DNA of 64,000 nucleotides, taken from NCBI GenBank assembly GCA_037043455.1, contig JAWPHD010000127.1, positions 379,501 through 443,500 on the forward strand, written 5' to 3'. This DNA is from Cyrtodaria siliqua (lineage: Eukaryota > Mollusca > Bivalvia > Adapedonta > Hiatellidae). The notes under the pieces were generated by a model. The model ran no database searches and was not told where the DNA came from. It worked only from the letters and a program-made list of their open reading frames with translations. Position 1 is the first letter of the stretch, and each line of letters opens with the position of its first letter. Of the stretch, positions 32,090 to 43,340 are shown one piece after another. A program made the position numbers and the translations under genes.

Positions 32090-32777
32090 CTTTGTACGTC
32101 GTGTCCCGTCGCGTTGCATCCCGTCCCGTCAAGTCCCTTCGCGTCCCGTCCCGTCCCGTCGCGTTTTATTATTTAACAGATAATAGTTACGTGGTTGCAT
32201 ATTTGCTTTTCATTTTTGGATGAAATACATTATGAATACCACATAAGGTTACATTCCACTAAATATATAGACTTCATAAGCTTACACTCCACTAAAGTTT
32301 TTAATTATTTGTCCTGTTATTTAACAGATAATGGTTGCATATGTTCTTTTTCTGTTTATATGACGTGAAAATACATAATGAAAACCTCATAAAGTGACAC
32401 ACTACTTATTTTAAGACCTCATAAGGTTAAAATCCACTAATGTATGCTGTGTCGCGTCCCGTCTTGCGCGTCCCGTTGCAGTATTTAACAAATAATGGTT
32501 GCATATTTGCTTTGTTTTTTTTGTATTTTGTGAAAATACATTATAAAAACCACATAAGGTTACATTCCACTAACTATACAGACTTCATAAGGTTACATTC
32601 CACTAATGTTTACACACGATTCCACTAGTTTTTAATTATGTGTCGTGTTATTTAAGAGATAATGTTTTCTTACTTTCTATTTCTTTTTATGATTTGAAAA
32701 TACATTATGAAAACCTCAATAAGTTACAAACTATGAATTTTAAGATCTCATGAGGTTACACTCCACTAATAGTCCAT
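32090..32777. repeat. CCGTC / CCTCATAAGGTTACA subrepeat array
   Basis: Runs of TCCCGTC pentamer-like units alternate with TTATTTAACAGATAATGGTT, GCATATTTGC and ACCTCATAAGGTTACATTCC blocks, repeated about four times with AT-rich spacers. The same blocks reappear at 39625-39730 and 41843-42085, on the far side of the large inverted-repeat unit. Confidence 0.7.
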
Positions 32778-33875
32778 GGGCCAGAACGATATCCGGTACC
32801 ATTTTGGTGGGCAAATTCTTACTATTGTCAATTTGGGGGCATTTTTATGGAGGTAAGGAAAATGCTTTATAGCAATTTCAAAGTTACAGCTTTACATGAT
32901 TTTAATGCGTTTTTAAACATAACCCCCTTGAAAAAAATGAAAATCACAGAATGTCATAAAATGTCACTCAATTTTTTTTTATTTTTATATTATGTATTTT
33001 CACTATTATTATTATGTAAAACAGTTAACAGCCCCGACATATGACAAGTACAATAAGTTTAAATGACCTTGTTTTCTTCTTTTAAGCCAAAAATCTCAAT
33101 TTTACATGTAAATTTACCCCATCCACTTTTAGAGATTTTATACTTAACTTACAGATTTCCTGTTTGTTACATAAGCAATACACGTATGTGTTTTTTTGAG
33201 ACAATAAAGCATATACTAAAAGAAAATAACAAGAATTCAAGTGTTTGTAATACATTTTTTAAGTAAGCAATGGATAAAAGAACCCATTGAATTCTAAAAT
33301 GAGTGCAATATTAAGAGATATTTTGGCGTTTATAAGCACATTACTTTGATATATATCACACTTGAAGTATTTTTTCTTATCTCAGTGATGAAATGTTCTA
33401 ACAACAGATAAAAGTATGTTCAGTTTATTAAATACTGTTCTATTTTAGGGTCAATTAATGACTTTTCTTTGCTAAATTGGCATATCAAATTGCCCCACCC
33501 ACTCAGGATTAAGATCAAAAACTATTCAAATGGACAAAGATGAAAATTGGTACCAGTTTTATTGTCAAATGGAAACTATTAACATGTTCTGAGTAACGGT
33601 TCAGGTAAAAAATGGAAATGAAAAATGCATGACAATAAATTCTTAATTTCATTACTTAGAGGGATTATAGCTTTGCTTGATTTCTAATGTGTTTTATACA
33701 GTGTACGTGTACAGGGGTAAAATACCGATTTTCCTCAAAAAGTATATCTTCATTTATTAGCAACGGTCAACATGACTAGAGTTTAAGTGTAAAATGTCAG
33801 ATTTCTTACAATTTCTTTATAAATAGTATTGTGGAAATTAAAAACCTTTGAAAATAAAAGGAATACTTTAATAAG
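32778..33875 (+). repeat. Left arm of the large inverted repeat
   Basis: About 1.1 kb. Mostly AT-rich and non-coding. Several CCCCACCCACT-type motifs occur in and around both arms. Identity to the right arm falls off abruptly after GGAATACTTTAATAA. Confidence 0.8.
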
Positions 33876-34780
33876 TATTTGAAAAGTTACTTCCCTTGTT
33901 AATAAATTCACCATTTATTATGCAGAGTAAAACTGTAAACAATTGCAGAAAATAACATGAAATAAAAAGAAGACAGCAAGCAAATAAGGTAAAGATGTTT
34001 CTTATTAAATTTCATAACTTTATCTTTTGTTTTTAACCCAAAGTGACCTCATAGTTTGCATATATCTGTTGTAAAGGTAAGTAAAAGCAGACCGTCCTCA
34101 TGAACATTAGCTAATGTCAATGACCTTGCAATGTTAGTATTTAAGTGTGGCAGAAAATGAAATCTAAAATAGTAGCTCTACCATATTAACAAAATTTAAT
34201 CTCAGTCTAGTATAAACTGTGTTGTACTGGTATATATCTGGCAAAGAAATTAGTCAGTGGAATAATATAGGGTAAGTCCTGCTCGATTTTTTCATCCGAG
34301 GGAGACAAGACAACCACCTGAGGAAATGGTGAAAATGGTTATCTCTTGAGATTTCCTTTTAATGATTTTGTTAACACATTATGTTTATGAAATATGATTA
34401 AACATTCATTGTGTTTCTTTTAAAAGAAAGTGTTCTTTATGATTTGATTTGATTGTTATTAGACTTTACAATAAAACGTACATAACAGAACATGTACTTC
34501 TCTGTGCAGACTACGCGAATGTTCCAACCAAGGAAATGATGATATGAACTTTGATCATAAGGTAGATTTTGATGACGAATAAATTGAAGGGGAAGACGAA
34601 ATATTTGAGTAAATGGGTAGGAAAAAGTTATTTTGAAGGATGTTGATGTGTCAATTTGAGCATTATATGACGATATTAAATATAAAACCAAGTGTGTATA
34701 CAAACGTTTATTTATACAGTTATACACAACATGTATTGATGTGTTAATGATCTGCCATACTGATCAATGAACTTTTATGG
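33876..34780. other. Interior of the inverted-repeat unit, no gene
   Basis: AT-rich. The 96-aa minus frame 34437-34727 shows no recognisable family residues. Confidence 0.35.
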
Positions 34781-34789
34781 AACGCCATC

Positions 34790-35240
34790 ACTGTCTTATG
34801 ATGTTGCCGAATAATATATGCAGTGCATTTCCCTTTATGTGTTGTAGATCTTTCATGATATGTAGTTTATTTTTAATTATATGTTTTAAATAAATCTTTA
34901 TATGTTGTAGAAAAGTATTTATATGCAGTAGATTAATCAGTATATGCGATAGATAAGTCATTGTATGTAGTAGATAAACCATTATATGCTGTCCAGTTAT
35001 TACTATATCAGTAGTTTATCTTATATATATGAGGTCCTTTGAACATTCTATGGAGTAGGTTTGTATTGATATGCAGTGCTTCTGTTGACTTTATATATGG
35101 TATATATTTTAATATACGTGGTGGATACGTCCTTATATTCGGTGGTTTCAATTGCATTATATTCGGTACAAACAGCTTTATACGTGGTGCATTTCTTATG
35201 ATATGAAGTCCTTTTTCTGTTATATGCTGTGTTTTTTTCA
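34790..35240. repeat. 21-bp minisatellite
   Basis: About twenty degenerate units of roughly 21 bp, consensus near TATATGYWGTAGATWARTCAT, some units 20 or 22 bp. Because the period is a multiple of three, the minus strand shows seven-residue periodic peptides (LQHIKIY, LKHIIKN, KLHIMKD) that mimic a heptad protein; these are products of the repeat. Confidence 0.85.
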
Positions 35241-37110
35241 TGATGATGATAATGATGATGAGATCAATAAATTTTCATAGGTTACGATTTTATAGATTGC
35301 TTCACTGCGCATGTCCCGTTTCACTCAAACAAGCAACAGTCACAGGCCGATTTTTGAAACGGTAAATACGTAATAATACGTAAAGCGCATTTCAATCACG
35401 ATGATGACCAAACGTCTGATCTGCGTTCTATAAAAAGATCTAGAAAAACAAAAATAATGTAATAACAAAACCCTCCGAACCCCACCATCTTCCCCACCCA
35501 TTCCATTTTTTGCGCACTTTTAGATTTTTTAGAATGTGAAAATGTTGTAGGATAGAAGTAATAACTGGGAGAGTACACGTAAAAGCATGTACGCACTTAT
35601 AATTTATTTCAATCACCTGGGTGGGGATGGGGTTGTGGCAGCAATGGGAGTACCCAGGGAAATAGAGAAATGTTTAATTTCTACCCTAGGAGCAACATTT
35701 TACAGGGTAGTCCCCAATGTTGGTACTGTACCGGTTCTGTCTTAAGTCAGTACCCAGGTGTAAATATCGTTGGTCTAATTGGGCTCTGCACGCAATATCC
35801 GTTCCTAACCGTTACGGGTAAAAAATAACAGGAAAGGAAGAGCAAAACCAGCAACAACAATTTTTAAATTATAATCAACAAATTTATTTAAAGTGTACAA
35901 TGAACAATATTCGCTTGCAGAATACACATAAATTATATCAAATATTTCTAAAATCTGCTATTAGAATAAAGTCCAAAATTATTGGCACATGCCCCTTTAA
36001 TCTAAATTTTACAGTGTCCCTTAAATCCAATTTTATGTTAAATCATATCAACATCATCATTATAAACACTCATTCATAGGAAACATCACCCATTAAGGGT
36101 GCGGCGGGGTAAGGTGATGGGTGTGTCCGGTTTTCGAGTTTTTTTTTGGTGAGTGGGATATTTTCGAAATTTTCCAGGGGACTGGGGTGTTGTAAAAATT
36201 TTTTTTCTATAGAAGGTGATTTTTAGGTAAATGAGGTAATGAGGTCGGCTGGTAGGGATTTTTGAGGTGTGTTGGGTGGCGGTAAAGGAAAAATGTCCAG
36301 GGAGGTATTTCCGAAATTTCAGATATTTGTTTTATATAAAAATATCCATGGGAGTATTTGTAGATTTTCTAGTGGTTCGAGGTTTGAATAAACGCTCTTT
36401 TCAGGGTAGGTTTGTTTGAGGATATGTTGAAGAAAAAAGTTTAAAGGGTATTTTGTTGACATTCTATGTGCGGGGTCTAAATCCAGAGGGTGGCGGTGGG
36501 GTGGTGGTAGTACGAATAGTTTGGCTGGAACAGCTCATTCCTTTCGACAGGATTAATTTCTGTCAAATCCTCGGTGTGTTAGTCCCACCGCCGTCGCCCC
36601 ATCCCTACATCGCAATCCCTCATTTTAAAAGTAAAAAATCAAATAGGGCAATACAGTTATATTCTATTTTCTTTTTATAATCAATTAAAAATAAATCAAA
36701 CGTAGTATTTGCTATGTCAGTTGCAAAATCATAGCTTCAATCTCAAATAAATACTCATACACATCTCCATACACATTCTATTAATACATGCAATAGACGC
36801 AGATAAATTGTATGACGTGTCTCACCCGATAATGTTTGACCAGTGAATGCCTTCTAATTTGATCACGTTTTGTGAGTGCTGACAGTCGTCAATTTAAGGC
36901 TGTGTAGCAATATAAATCCTAACATCTTAGAAAATGATACATAGATAGATTTATTTCGGCAAAAATAAAGATGTACATACATGATTAAACAAGAAATCCT
37001 CGGATTCACATGTCTCGCCTAACGAAGGTTTGTAAACATTTTAATAACTTAAAACAATGGAGCTTACGGTTTGCTGAGGCACTATGAGAAAATGATGCAA
37101 ATGTAACAAT
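35241..37110. other. Interior of the inverted-repeat unit; G-rich stretch
   Basis: No gene. 36090-36600 is unusually rich in GGG runs on the plus strand (for example GGTGCGGCGGGGTAAGGTGA and GGGTGGCGGTGGGGTGGTGG) against the AT-rich background. The 75-aa frame at 36453 lies in it and looks accidental. Confidence 0.4.
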
Positions 37111-37111
37111 T

Positions 37112-37753
37112 AAAGTTACCGGGTATCTGCCATTTGCTTGGATGGTGAAGGTCACAGCCACATTTGCTTTTTGATACGTTGTGATGTATTACCCAAGAAA
37201 CAACTATAAGCGAAGTTTGAAAGGTTTAATGCATAAAGTTTGAGAGAAAGTGACCTAAACGCAAATGTTGAATGTAAACATTATTAAGTTACCTGTCAAT
37301 TGCTTGGGGGGTCGAGGTCACATGCACATTTCTTTGTCAAGTTGCAATGTACCACTTGAAAGATCTTAGTGCATACAGTTTGTGAAAAAGTGAGCTAAAC
37401 GCAAAAGTTGAAGGTAAAAATTATAAGGTTATCTGCCCCTTTATTGGAGGGTCAAGGTCACATCCACATTTGCTTTGTCACTTTGCAATGTACCACTCAA
37501 TATACAGCTATAAGCTACGTTTGAAATGTCTAGTGCATACAGTTCGTGAAAAGGTGACCTCAACGCAAAAGTTGATGGTAAAACTTATTAAGTTATCTGT
37601 CCCTTGCTTGAAGGGTCAAGGTCACATCCACATTTGCTTTGTCACGTTGCAATTTACCACCCACGATACAACTATAAGCAAAGTTTGAAAGGTCTAGTGC
37701 ATACAGTTTGTGAAAAAATTGACCTAAACGCAAAAGTTGAACGTAAAAACATA
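37112..37753. repeat. Four tandem units (about 140-173 bp) with TCAAGGTCA motifs
   Basis: Units start at about 37115, 37288, 37428 and 37592 with GTTAYCTGYC, followed by GGAGGGTCAAGGTCACATCC, ACATTTGCTTTGTCA, GCATACAGTTTGTGAAAAAG and ACGCAAAAGTTGAA. Units 3 and 4 hold perfect TCAAGGTCA; unit 1 has GAAGGTCA and unit 2 TCGAGGTCA. Short frames across the array are not genes. Confidence 0.85.
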
Positions 37754-38502
37754 CAAAACATGGTTATTCATTTTATATTTCACAGAAAAAAATATGCGGA
37801 AGTATTTTATGTTAATAGCTGTAAAGATAATCAAATGGCAAAACAGGTTTCAAAATGTACGGTCGAATTTAAAGAAGTACAAAACACCCCATTCTATTGT
37901 AAAAGTTGCATAAAAGAAATGTCATTGTAATAGTAATAACTGACAAGGTATTCAGAATAAAGTTAATTTGTTAAAATAATGAAATTGGAAATATTTTATA
38001 ATGTATAGAAACATCTGTCATTTACATCAAAAGGAAATGATTTTGTGAAGAAAACAACTTCAATTTACCCCACCCACTTTATATTGTAATTCTAGTATAA
38101 TTTGATGTTTAATAGTGCTTAAAGATGTTAAAAAAAAAAAAAAAGAACAATTGCATCTGTAATTTAATTTGTTTAACAGAAGAATATAAATCAAATGAAT
38201 CAGTGATACACATTGACACTTACTTGAGCGTCCCCATTATAAATTGGGTGGGTGGGGTAATTCCACAGCTAGGTAAAATTACTTTTTTGAACAGCCAATA
38301 TGTTTATATAGAATAAATACATATTAAATTGTTAATCATGTTCTACCTAGAATAAATATATAAAACAAATAAACCACTTATATACATGTATACACTGGAA
38401 TGATCCTATATAAATATTATTGTGTAAATATGGAAATTGGTAGTGTCATGCCATCATCAATATATCCATGTTACCAAAAGCAAATATCCCAAAATGGTTT
38501 TA
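37754..38502. other. Interior next to the right arm, no gene
   Basis: AT-rich. Contains an A15-type run at about 38129-38143 and CCCCACCCACTTT. No coding signal. Confidence 0.4.
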
Positions 38503-39606
38503 TTAAAGTATTCCTTTTATTTTCACAGGTTCTTAATTTCCACAATACTATTTATAAAGAAATTGTAAGAAATCTGACATTTTACACTTAAACTCGAGTC
38601 ATATATTCACAGTTGCTTATAAATGAAGAAATAATTTTTGAGAAAAGTTGGTATTTTACCCCTATACATGTACACTTATAAAACACATTTGAAATCAAGT
38701 AAAGCTGTAATACCACTAAGTAATGAAATTTAGAATGTATTGTCATGCATTTTTAATTTCCATTTACCTGAACATTTACTCAGAACATGATAATAGTTTC
38801 CATTTGACACTAAAACTGGTATCAATGTTTACCTTTGTCCGTTTGAATAGTTTTTGATCTTAATCCTAAGTGGGTGGGGCAATTTGATATGCAAATTTAA
38901 CAAAGAAAAGTCATTAATTGACCATAAAACAGAACAGTATTTAATAAACTGAACATACTTTTATCTGTTGTTAGAACATTTCATCACGGAGATACGAAAA
39001 AATACTACAATTGTGATATATGTCAAAGTAATATCTTATAAATGCCAAAATATCACTTAATATTGCACCCATTTTAGAATTCAATGGGTTCTTTTATCCA
39101 TCACTTACTTAAAAAATGTATTACAAACACTTGAATTTTTGTTATTTTCTTTTAGTATATATTTTATTGTCTCAAAATAACACATATGTGTATTGCTTAT
39201 GTAACAAACAGAAAATCTGTAAGTTAAGTATAAAGTCTCTAAAAGTGTGTGGGGTAAATTTACATGTAAAATTAAAATTTTTGGCTGAAAAGAAGAAAAC
39301 AAGGTCATTTAAACTGATTGTACTTGTCATATTTCGGGGCTGTTAACTGTTTTACATAATTATTAATAGTGAAAATACAGAAATTATTAAATATAACTTT
39401 TTGAGTCACATTTTATGACATTCTGTGATTTTCATTTTTTTCAAGGGGGTTATGTTTAAAAACGCATTAAAAATCATGTAAAGCTGTAACTTTGAAATTG
39501 CTATAATGCATTTTCCTTACCTCCATAAAATTGCCCCCAAATTGACAATAGTAAGAATTTGCCCACCAAAATGGTACCGGATTGTCAAATTTTGGGGTTC
39601 TGGCCC
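38503..39606 (-). repeat. Right arm of the large inverted repeat
   Basis: Reverse complement of 32778-33875 with small indels. Its outer end has an extra TTTGGGG segment before GTTCTGGCCC that the left arm lacks. Confidence 0.8.
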
Positions 39607-40095
39607 AAGCTCTATAATTTACGTCTCGCCCCGTCCTGTCGCGTCCGTTGCATTATTTAAAGGATAATCGTTGCATGGTTGCATATTGGCTTTTTCCTTT
39701 TTTTTGATGTGAAAATACATAAAGAGTTATTATTAACTTTATTTGCCTCATCATAGGTCTATGGAGGTTCGAGGCCATCCTCCATAAACCTTACAAATGT
39801 ATATATAAAATGTTGCAGTAAGTCTGAAAGACCCTTGAGCAAATCAATTAAATACAAATATAATTTAAACTATATTTCGCGGTCATAGTGGACAGTGTGA
39901 CTGTTTTCTTTGTTACCTCATATAGATATCCTATAAATATACACTACAACACATATCTGTAGACAACATGGCAGTCAATCAAATTGTAAACATTTATCCA
40001 TTCATGAGTTGTAATTAAAATATATACCCCTACAGAAATAAACACTTAGCACTCTTTTCTTAGATTCGGTTTGTAATAACAGTGAAACATATATA
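39607..40095. repeat. CCGTC subrepeat and flank
   Basis: 39625-39730 repeats CCCGTCCTGTCGCGTCCGTT, GCATTATTTAAAGGATAATC and GTTGCATATTGGC from the array left of the large unit. The rest is AT-rich; 39735-39800 (AACTTTATTTGCCTCATCAT) resembles an antisense LINE tail but is not certain. Confidence 0.5.
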
Positions 40096-40098
40096 TAT

Positions 40099-40129
40099 AT
40101 GATGAAGGCGTAAGCCGAAAGCGCTTGGG
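40099..40129 (+). ncRNA. Hammerhead-like motif, plus strand
   Basis: TGATGAAGGC-GTAA-GCCGAAAGC: a TGATGA core, a GGC/GCC stem with GTAA loop, and GAAA. The first core base (C3 of CUGANGA) is A here, so it would be a degraded copy. Canonical Penelope-like elements are known to carry hammerhead ribozyme motifs in their pseudo-LTRs. Confidence 0.35.
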
Positions 40130-40321
40130 TTTTTATAAACTGTAGCAATGTATAAATGTTTTTTTCCCCCATCTATTAATTTATTCGAACATTTTCTAAT
40201 CCCCCGTGGATCCAGTGCTTTTTGAAAGGTATTTTGTAGATGTATGTATTTTCTCACCCTTGTATATATATATATCTATATATAAAAATATAAAGACTCT
40301 ATGTTAATTTTTTTAACTCCG

Positions 40322-40355
40322 CCAAGCTTTCGGACTTACGTCCTTCCTCAGGGCT
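40322..40355 (-). ncRNA. Hammerhead-like motif, minus strand
   Basis: Minus strand reads CCCTGAGGAAGGAC-GTAA-GTCCGAAAGC. CTGAGGA fits the CUGANGA core, GGAC/GTCC is stem II with a GTAA tetraloop, and GAAA follows. One unpaired A lies at the base of stem II and stems I and III are weak, so activity is uncertain. It lies about 80 bp after the stop codon of the endonuclease fragment on the same strand, as expected for an element 3'UTR. Confidence 0.4.
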
Positions 40356-40434
40356 AATTTACTACTCAATGAATACAAGTAAAACGAACGTGACGTCGTA
40401 GTGGGCGCGTCACAACGTCGAGTGTAATGGCGCG

Positions 40435-41230
40435 CTATTCCTTCAGTTTGACGCCATATGGCCGGTATGTTCGCAGCTTACTCTTCCATAACTGCTCAAT
40501 GGTTTTCCGGTGTTGCTCGTCCCCATTTAGTTTCTCCAAACCCATCACTCTAAAATCACTGACACTGTGTCCATCTGTATAAAAGTGTGCTGCCACCGGA
40601 TCGTTGTACTGTGTCCGTATTCGGGATAGGTTCAGCAAATGTCTCTGATACAGGGTATCGCCCGTCACTCCCACATAGATGTACCTCTGGCAACACCTAC
40701 AGTACACTGCATACACTACATTGGTTGATTTGCAGGTGATCAAGTTCCTTACTTTGTATGTATTCCCGTTAACATCGGTAAACGTGTCAGACTCCATTAT
40801 GTACGGGCATATGCAACATCGCTTGGCTCCACTTGGGCGGCATGTGTTGGACTCCTTAAAGAACTGCCTACTGTGCTTCTTGTGTACCAGTATGTCTTGC
40901 AAGTTACTGTCCCTTCGAAACACTATTATCGGTGGTTCCGGGAAGATCGCTTTCATTGTGTTGGAAGTATGAAGCGTAGGTAGGTGTTTTCGCAGAATTC
41001 GACCTATATTTGGTAATGCTCTAGAGAACGTCAGGACTAGGGGGATTCTCTTGGTTTCTTTTTTAGCGCTGTTGTACTGTAACAATTTATCCGTTGTTTT
41101 GCATCTACTTTCTTTAATTCTGTCTCAACAAACTTCCCATCATACCCTCTCCGTTGCAACTGTGTCTTAATGTCCGCTCTGTGCTTTTGACAGCATATAC
41201 ATACGGAAATAATAAAATAAATCGTCAATC
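40435..41230 (-). pseudogene. Canonical Penelope-like element, C-terminal GIY-YIG endonuclease
   Basis: Minus frame 41085-40435 (216 aa) encodes the post-RT region (PLVLTFSRALPNIGRILRKH, FPEPPIIVFRRDSNLQDILV), a Cys-rich segment (RPSGAKRCCICPYI) and the GIY-YIG nuclease: ITCKSTNVVYAVYC (GIY strand), QRYIYVGVTGDTLYQR (YIG strand), HFYTDGH (H-x5-H), RKTIEQLWKSKL (terminal Glu) and a stop after GVKLKE. CCHH is intact. Upstream in another frame are QRRGYDGKFVETELKK residues of the RT thumb, then the element is truncated. Here the nuclease follows the RT, unlike in the Naiad-like copies. The open frame suggests a younger copy. Confidence 0.9.
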
Positions 41231-41687
41231 AAACAATCATAACATTTGTGTTCATCTGCAGCTATATATCCAAGTATTGCTTGTTATACTTAGACATCAA
41301 CTCAACCATATTTATGATTTACATGCTTGGTATAATTATAAACGTAAAATACTGTACTATATCTAGACGTATACGCGCGTTATTAAAGACGGAGAAAAAA
41401 TACATGTAGATACTAGCACACAAAAAATAAAAGTGACAACAAACATAACAACATAATTATATCTATATCTTCAGGTGCCTCTCTACTGAACATATACTGA
41501 CCCATGCGAAATCGAAATTCTGGAAAATATCTATTCAGAGAGGTACCTCAAGAGCAAAGTAATAGATATAACGTTTATCTACTTTACGTGTACATCATGA
41601 CTTATTTGTAGTATATAATTCCATTGTGTTACACGTAACGTTTTACGTCTAAATGCATGCTATAATCTGTAAGTGATTCTCTAAACA
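41231..41687. other. Spacer with a short inverted repeat
   Basis: AGGTGCCTCTCTACTGAA (41474-41491) pairs with TTCAGAGAGGTACCT near 41535-41550. ACCCATGCGAAATCGAAATT in its loop reappears near 41811-41831. No gene. Confidence 0.4.
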
Positions 41688-41790
41688 GAAATATAAAAAT
41701 ATCGGACAGGGAAAGAAGCATTCAAGGAGGACAGTCAACCACAGTCAACCACAAAACACAGAAACACAGAAACAAACACGCAAACAGACA
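41688..41790 (-). mobile_element. Naiad-like UTR end fragment
   Basis: GAAATATAAAAATATCGGAC, AGGGAAAGAAGCATTCAAGG and the CAACCACA/CACAGAAACA blocks, which are each locally duplicated. Terminal piece only. Confidence 0.65.
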
Positions 41791-41842
41791 GTTCTCTAAT
41801 GAACATATATGACCCGTGCGAAATCGAAATTGAAATCGAAAT

Positions 41843-42085
41843 TGAAAACCACATAAGGCTACACTCAGCTATTTTCTTACAAAAGATTCCCCTAAGTTTT
41901 TAATTACTTGTCCTGTGCTTTAACAGATAATGGTTTCATATTTTCTTTCTCTTTTTTATGAAGAGAAACTAGATAATGAAAACCTCATAAAGCTACACAT
42001 TACGAATTTTAAGACCTCATAAGGTTACACTCAACTATTTTTTACCTAAGACTCCACATATTTTAATTATTTGTCGCGTTATTTA
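41843..42085. repeat. CCTCATAAGGTTACA subrepeat array, distal part
   Basis: AAACCACATAAGGCTACACT, TAACAGATAATGGTTTCATA, AAAACCTCATAAAGCTACAC and GACCTCATAAGGTTACACTC match the array at 32200-32760. Confidence 0.65.
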
Positions 42086-43150
42086 ACAGATAATCATATA
42101 ATCGTTTCACGTCGCACAATACAGTTTATTTTGCATTGCTCTACATATATAGCAGGACCCCTCTGGACCATTGTAGAACTGAATTTTCTTAAAAATATTT
42201 TCTTTATGAAACTTGAAGTCTGTTGATCCAGCAAATTACGGGGTTGACCAATTTGCTTTTTTAATATCAATAGTTTGAAGAGACCATCTTGAATTTGTCC
42301 ATTTCACTACATTTTCAAATATATAATATTAGATTTTCAGATCTGGACTCAGAAACATTCAGGCATATTCAAACCTGTATGAGATCATGAACTTGTCCCA
42401 TTCTTGTAACCTGCAACACAAAAAAGTGAAAATATTTGCACATTTTAAGAAATAAGCAAGAACCGAATAACACAGATCTTTTGTTTAATCCCAAGAAAGT
42501 TCCTACCGTGACTGGCAAGGAAAATAACTGTTTAGTGAGACCTTCACATTTTCCTTTTTCTTATTTAATATGTCAGACTCCACATATTTTTTAATTATTT
42601 GCAACTGAGACTCTACTCAGCACAACGTTCAGAGTATTCCCACGCATCCATATTAAGGAAATGGGAAATGATATCTATTCTAACTGGACACCAATGTGGG
42701 AGTATTAATCACCTTCAACTAATTTGCATTAAATTTGTTCTTTAGTTAATTTATATGAAAATACAGAATCAGTACCTTTTTTAAGGATACACATATTCAA
42801 ACAGGTCTCCAAGCGGAGGTATTGATCACCTTTAGTGATAGCTCTAGTTTAGAATAGGTGGTTCCACGACTCTAGCCTTGAAAAGTTCTAAGTATTTTTT
42901 TAACCACTCTTAGGATATGTTGTCTGATTTTTAATTTAGTATTTTGGCTATTACTTGTGATACGCAGGCTTCATAACCTCTGCTCCCAACTAAATTTAAT
43001 TTAATTTATTTCGCCCATTTTTTTCTTGTTTAGGGCAAAGCCTTTTGTTAGAAACTGGGACCATACGCCGCTGGCCATGGAATGGTATGAAAATACCTCA
43101 TTGAAGTTCCATGTTCACCGTCATGTGCATACCATCTTCGGGATGGCTAA
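42086..43150. other. No recognised feature
   Basis: AT-rich sequence with no coding signal or clear repeat. Confidence 0.4.
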
Positions 43151-43340
43151 ACTTTTCGTACTGCTGACATTTTAAATATTGAGTTCTGCTCAACCCGGGA
43201 CTAAAGGGCGTGAACGGGAGAAAGTATTTTTCACTACCGTTCATGAACAGTCTCAATAAAACCGTGAATGCAATTTTTGTTTATTTTGTATTTATCATGA
43301 TCGGCGATTTCCAAATTTCTCATTTCACACTCTTTTTAGA
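43151..43340 (+). repeat. Hairpin-repeat relative, copy 4
   Basis: CATTTTAAATATTGAGTTCT, GCTCAACCCGGGACTAAAGG, GTTCATGAACAGTCTCAATA with AAACCG and CGGCGATTTCCAAAT are shared with 31718-31960. Confidence 0.65.

Larger units (their letters stand above)
32778..39606. mobile_element. 6.8-kb unit bounded by 1.1-kb inverted repeats
   Basis: Arms at 32778-33875 and about 38503-39606 are reverse complements. They start GGGCCAGAAC / GTTCTGGCCC and share TCCGGTACCATTTTGGTGGG, ACCCCCTTGAAAAAAATGAA and GACCTTGTTTTCTTCTTTT. Over the 204-bp stretch 33063-33266 versus 39105-39308 I count 12 differences (about 94% identity). The interior has no transposase-like frame but holds two tandem arrays. The bracketing CCTCATAAGGTT subrepeats may belong to the same larger element. 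A fold-back or long-TIR DNA transposon is likely; no target duplication was found. Confidence 0.75.

Noticed and set aside
32100..32165. CCGTC repeats considered as a CRISPR-like or telomeric array
   Set aside because: Irregular spacing with no unique spacers and no telomere motif; part of an AT-rich subrepeat region in a eukaryotic sequence.
34788..35241. HI-periodic peptides that look like heptad repeats
   Set aside because: They follow from a 21-bp tandem repeat; no start, domain or flanking coding signal.
33063..39308. Two 67-aa frames of equal length (33063-33266 plus, 39105-39308 minus) with about 88% identity, suggesting a conserved small protein
   Set aside because: They lie at mirror positions in the large inverted repeat. 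Of 12 nucleotide differences about 8 change the residue, as expected without selection, so the similarity reflects the duplicated arms.
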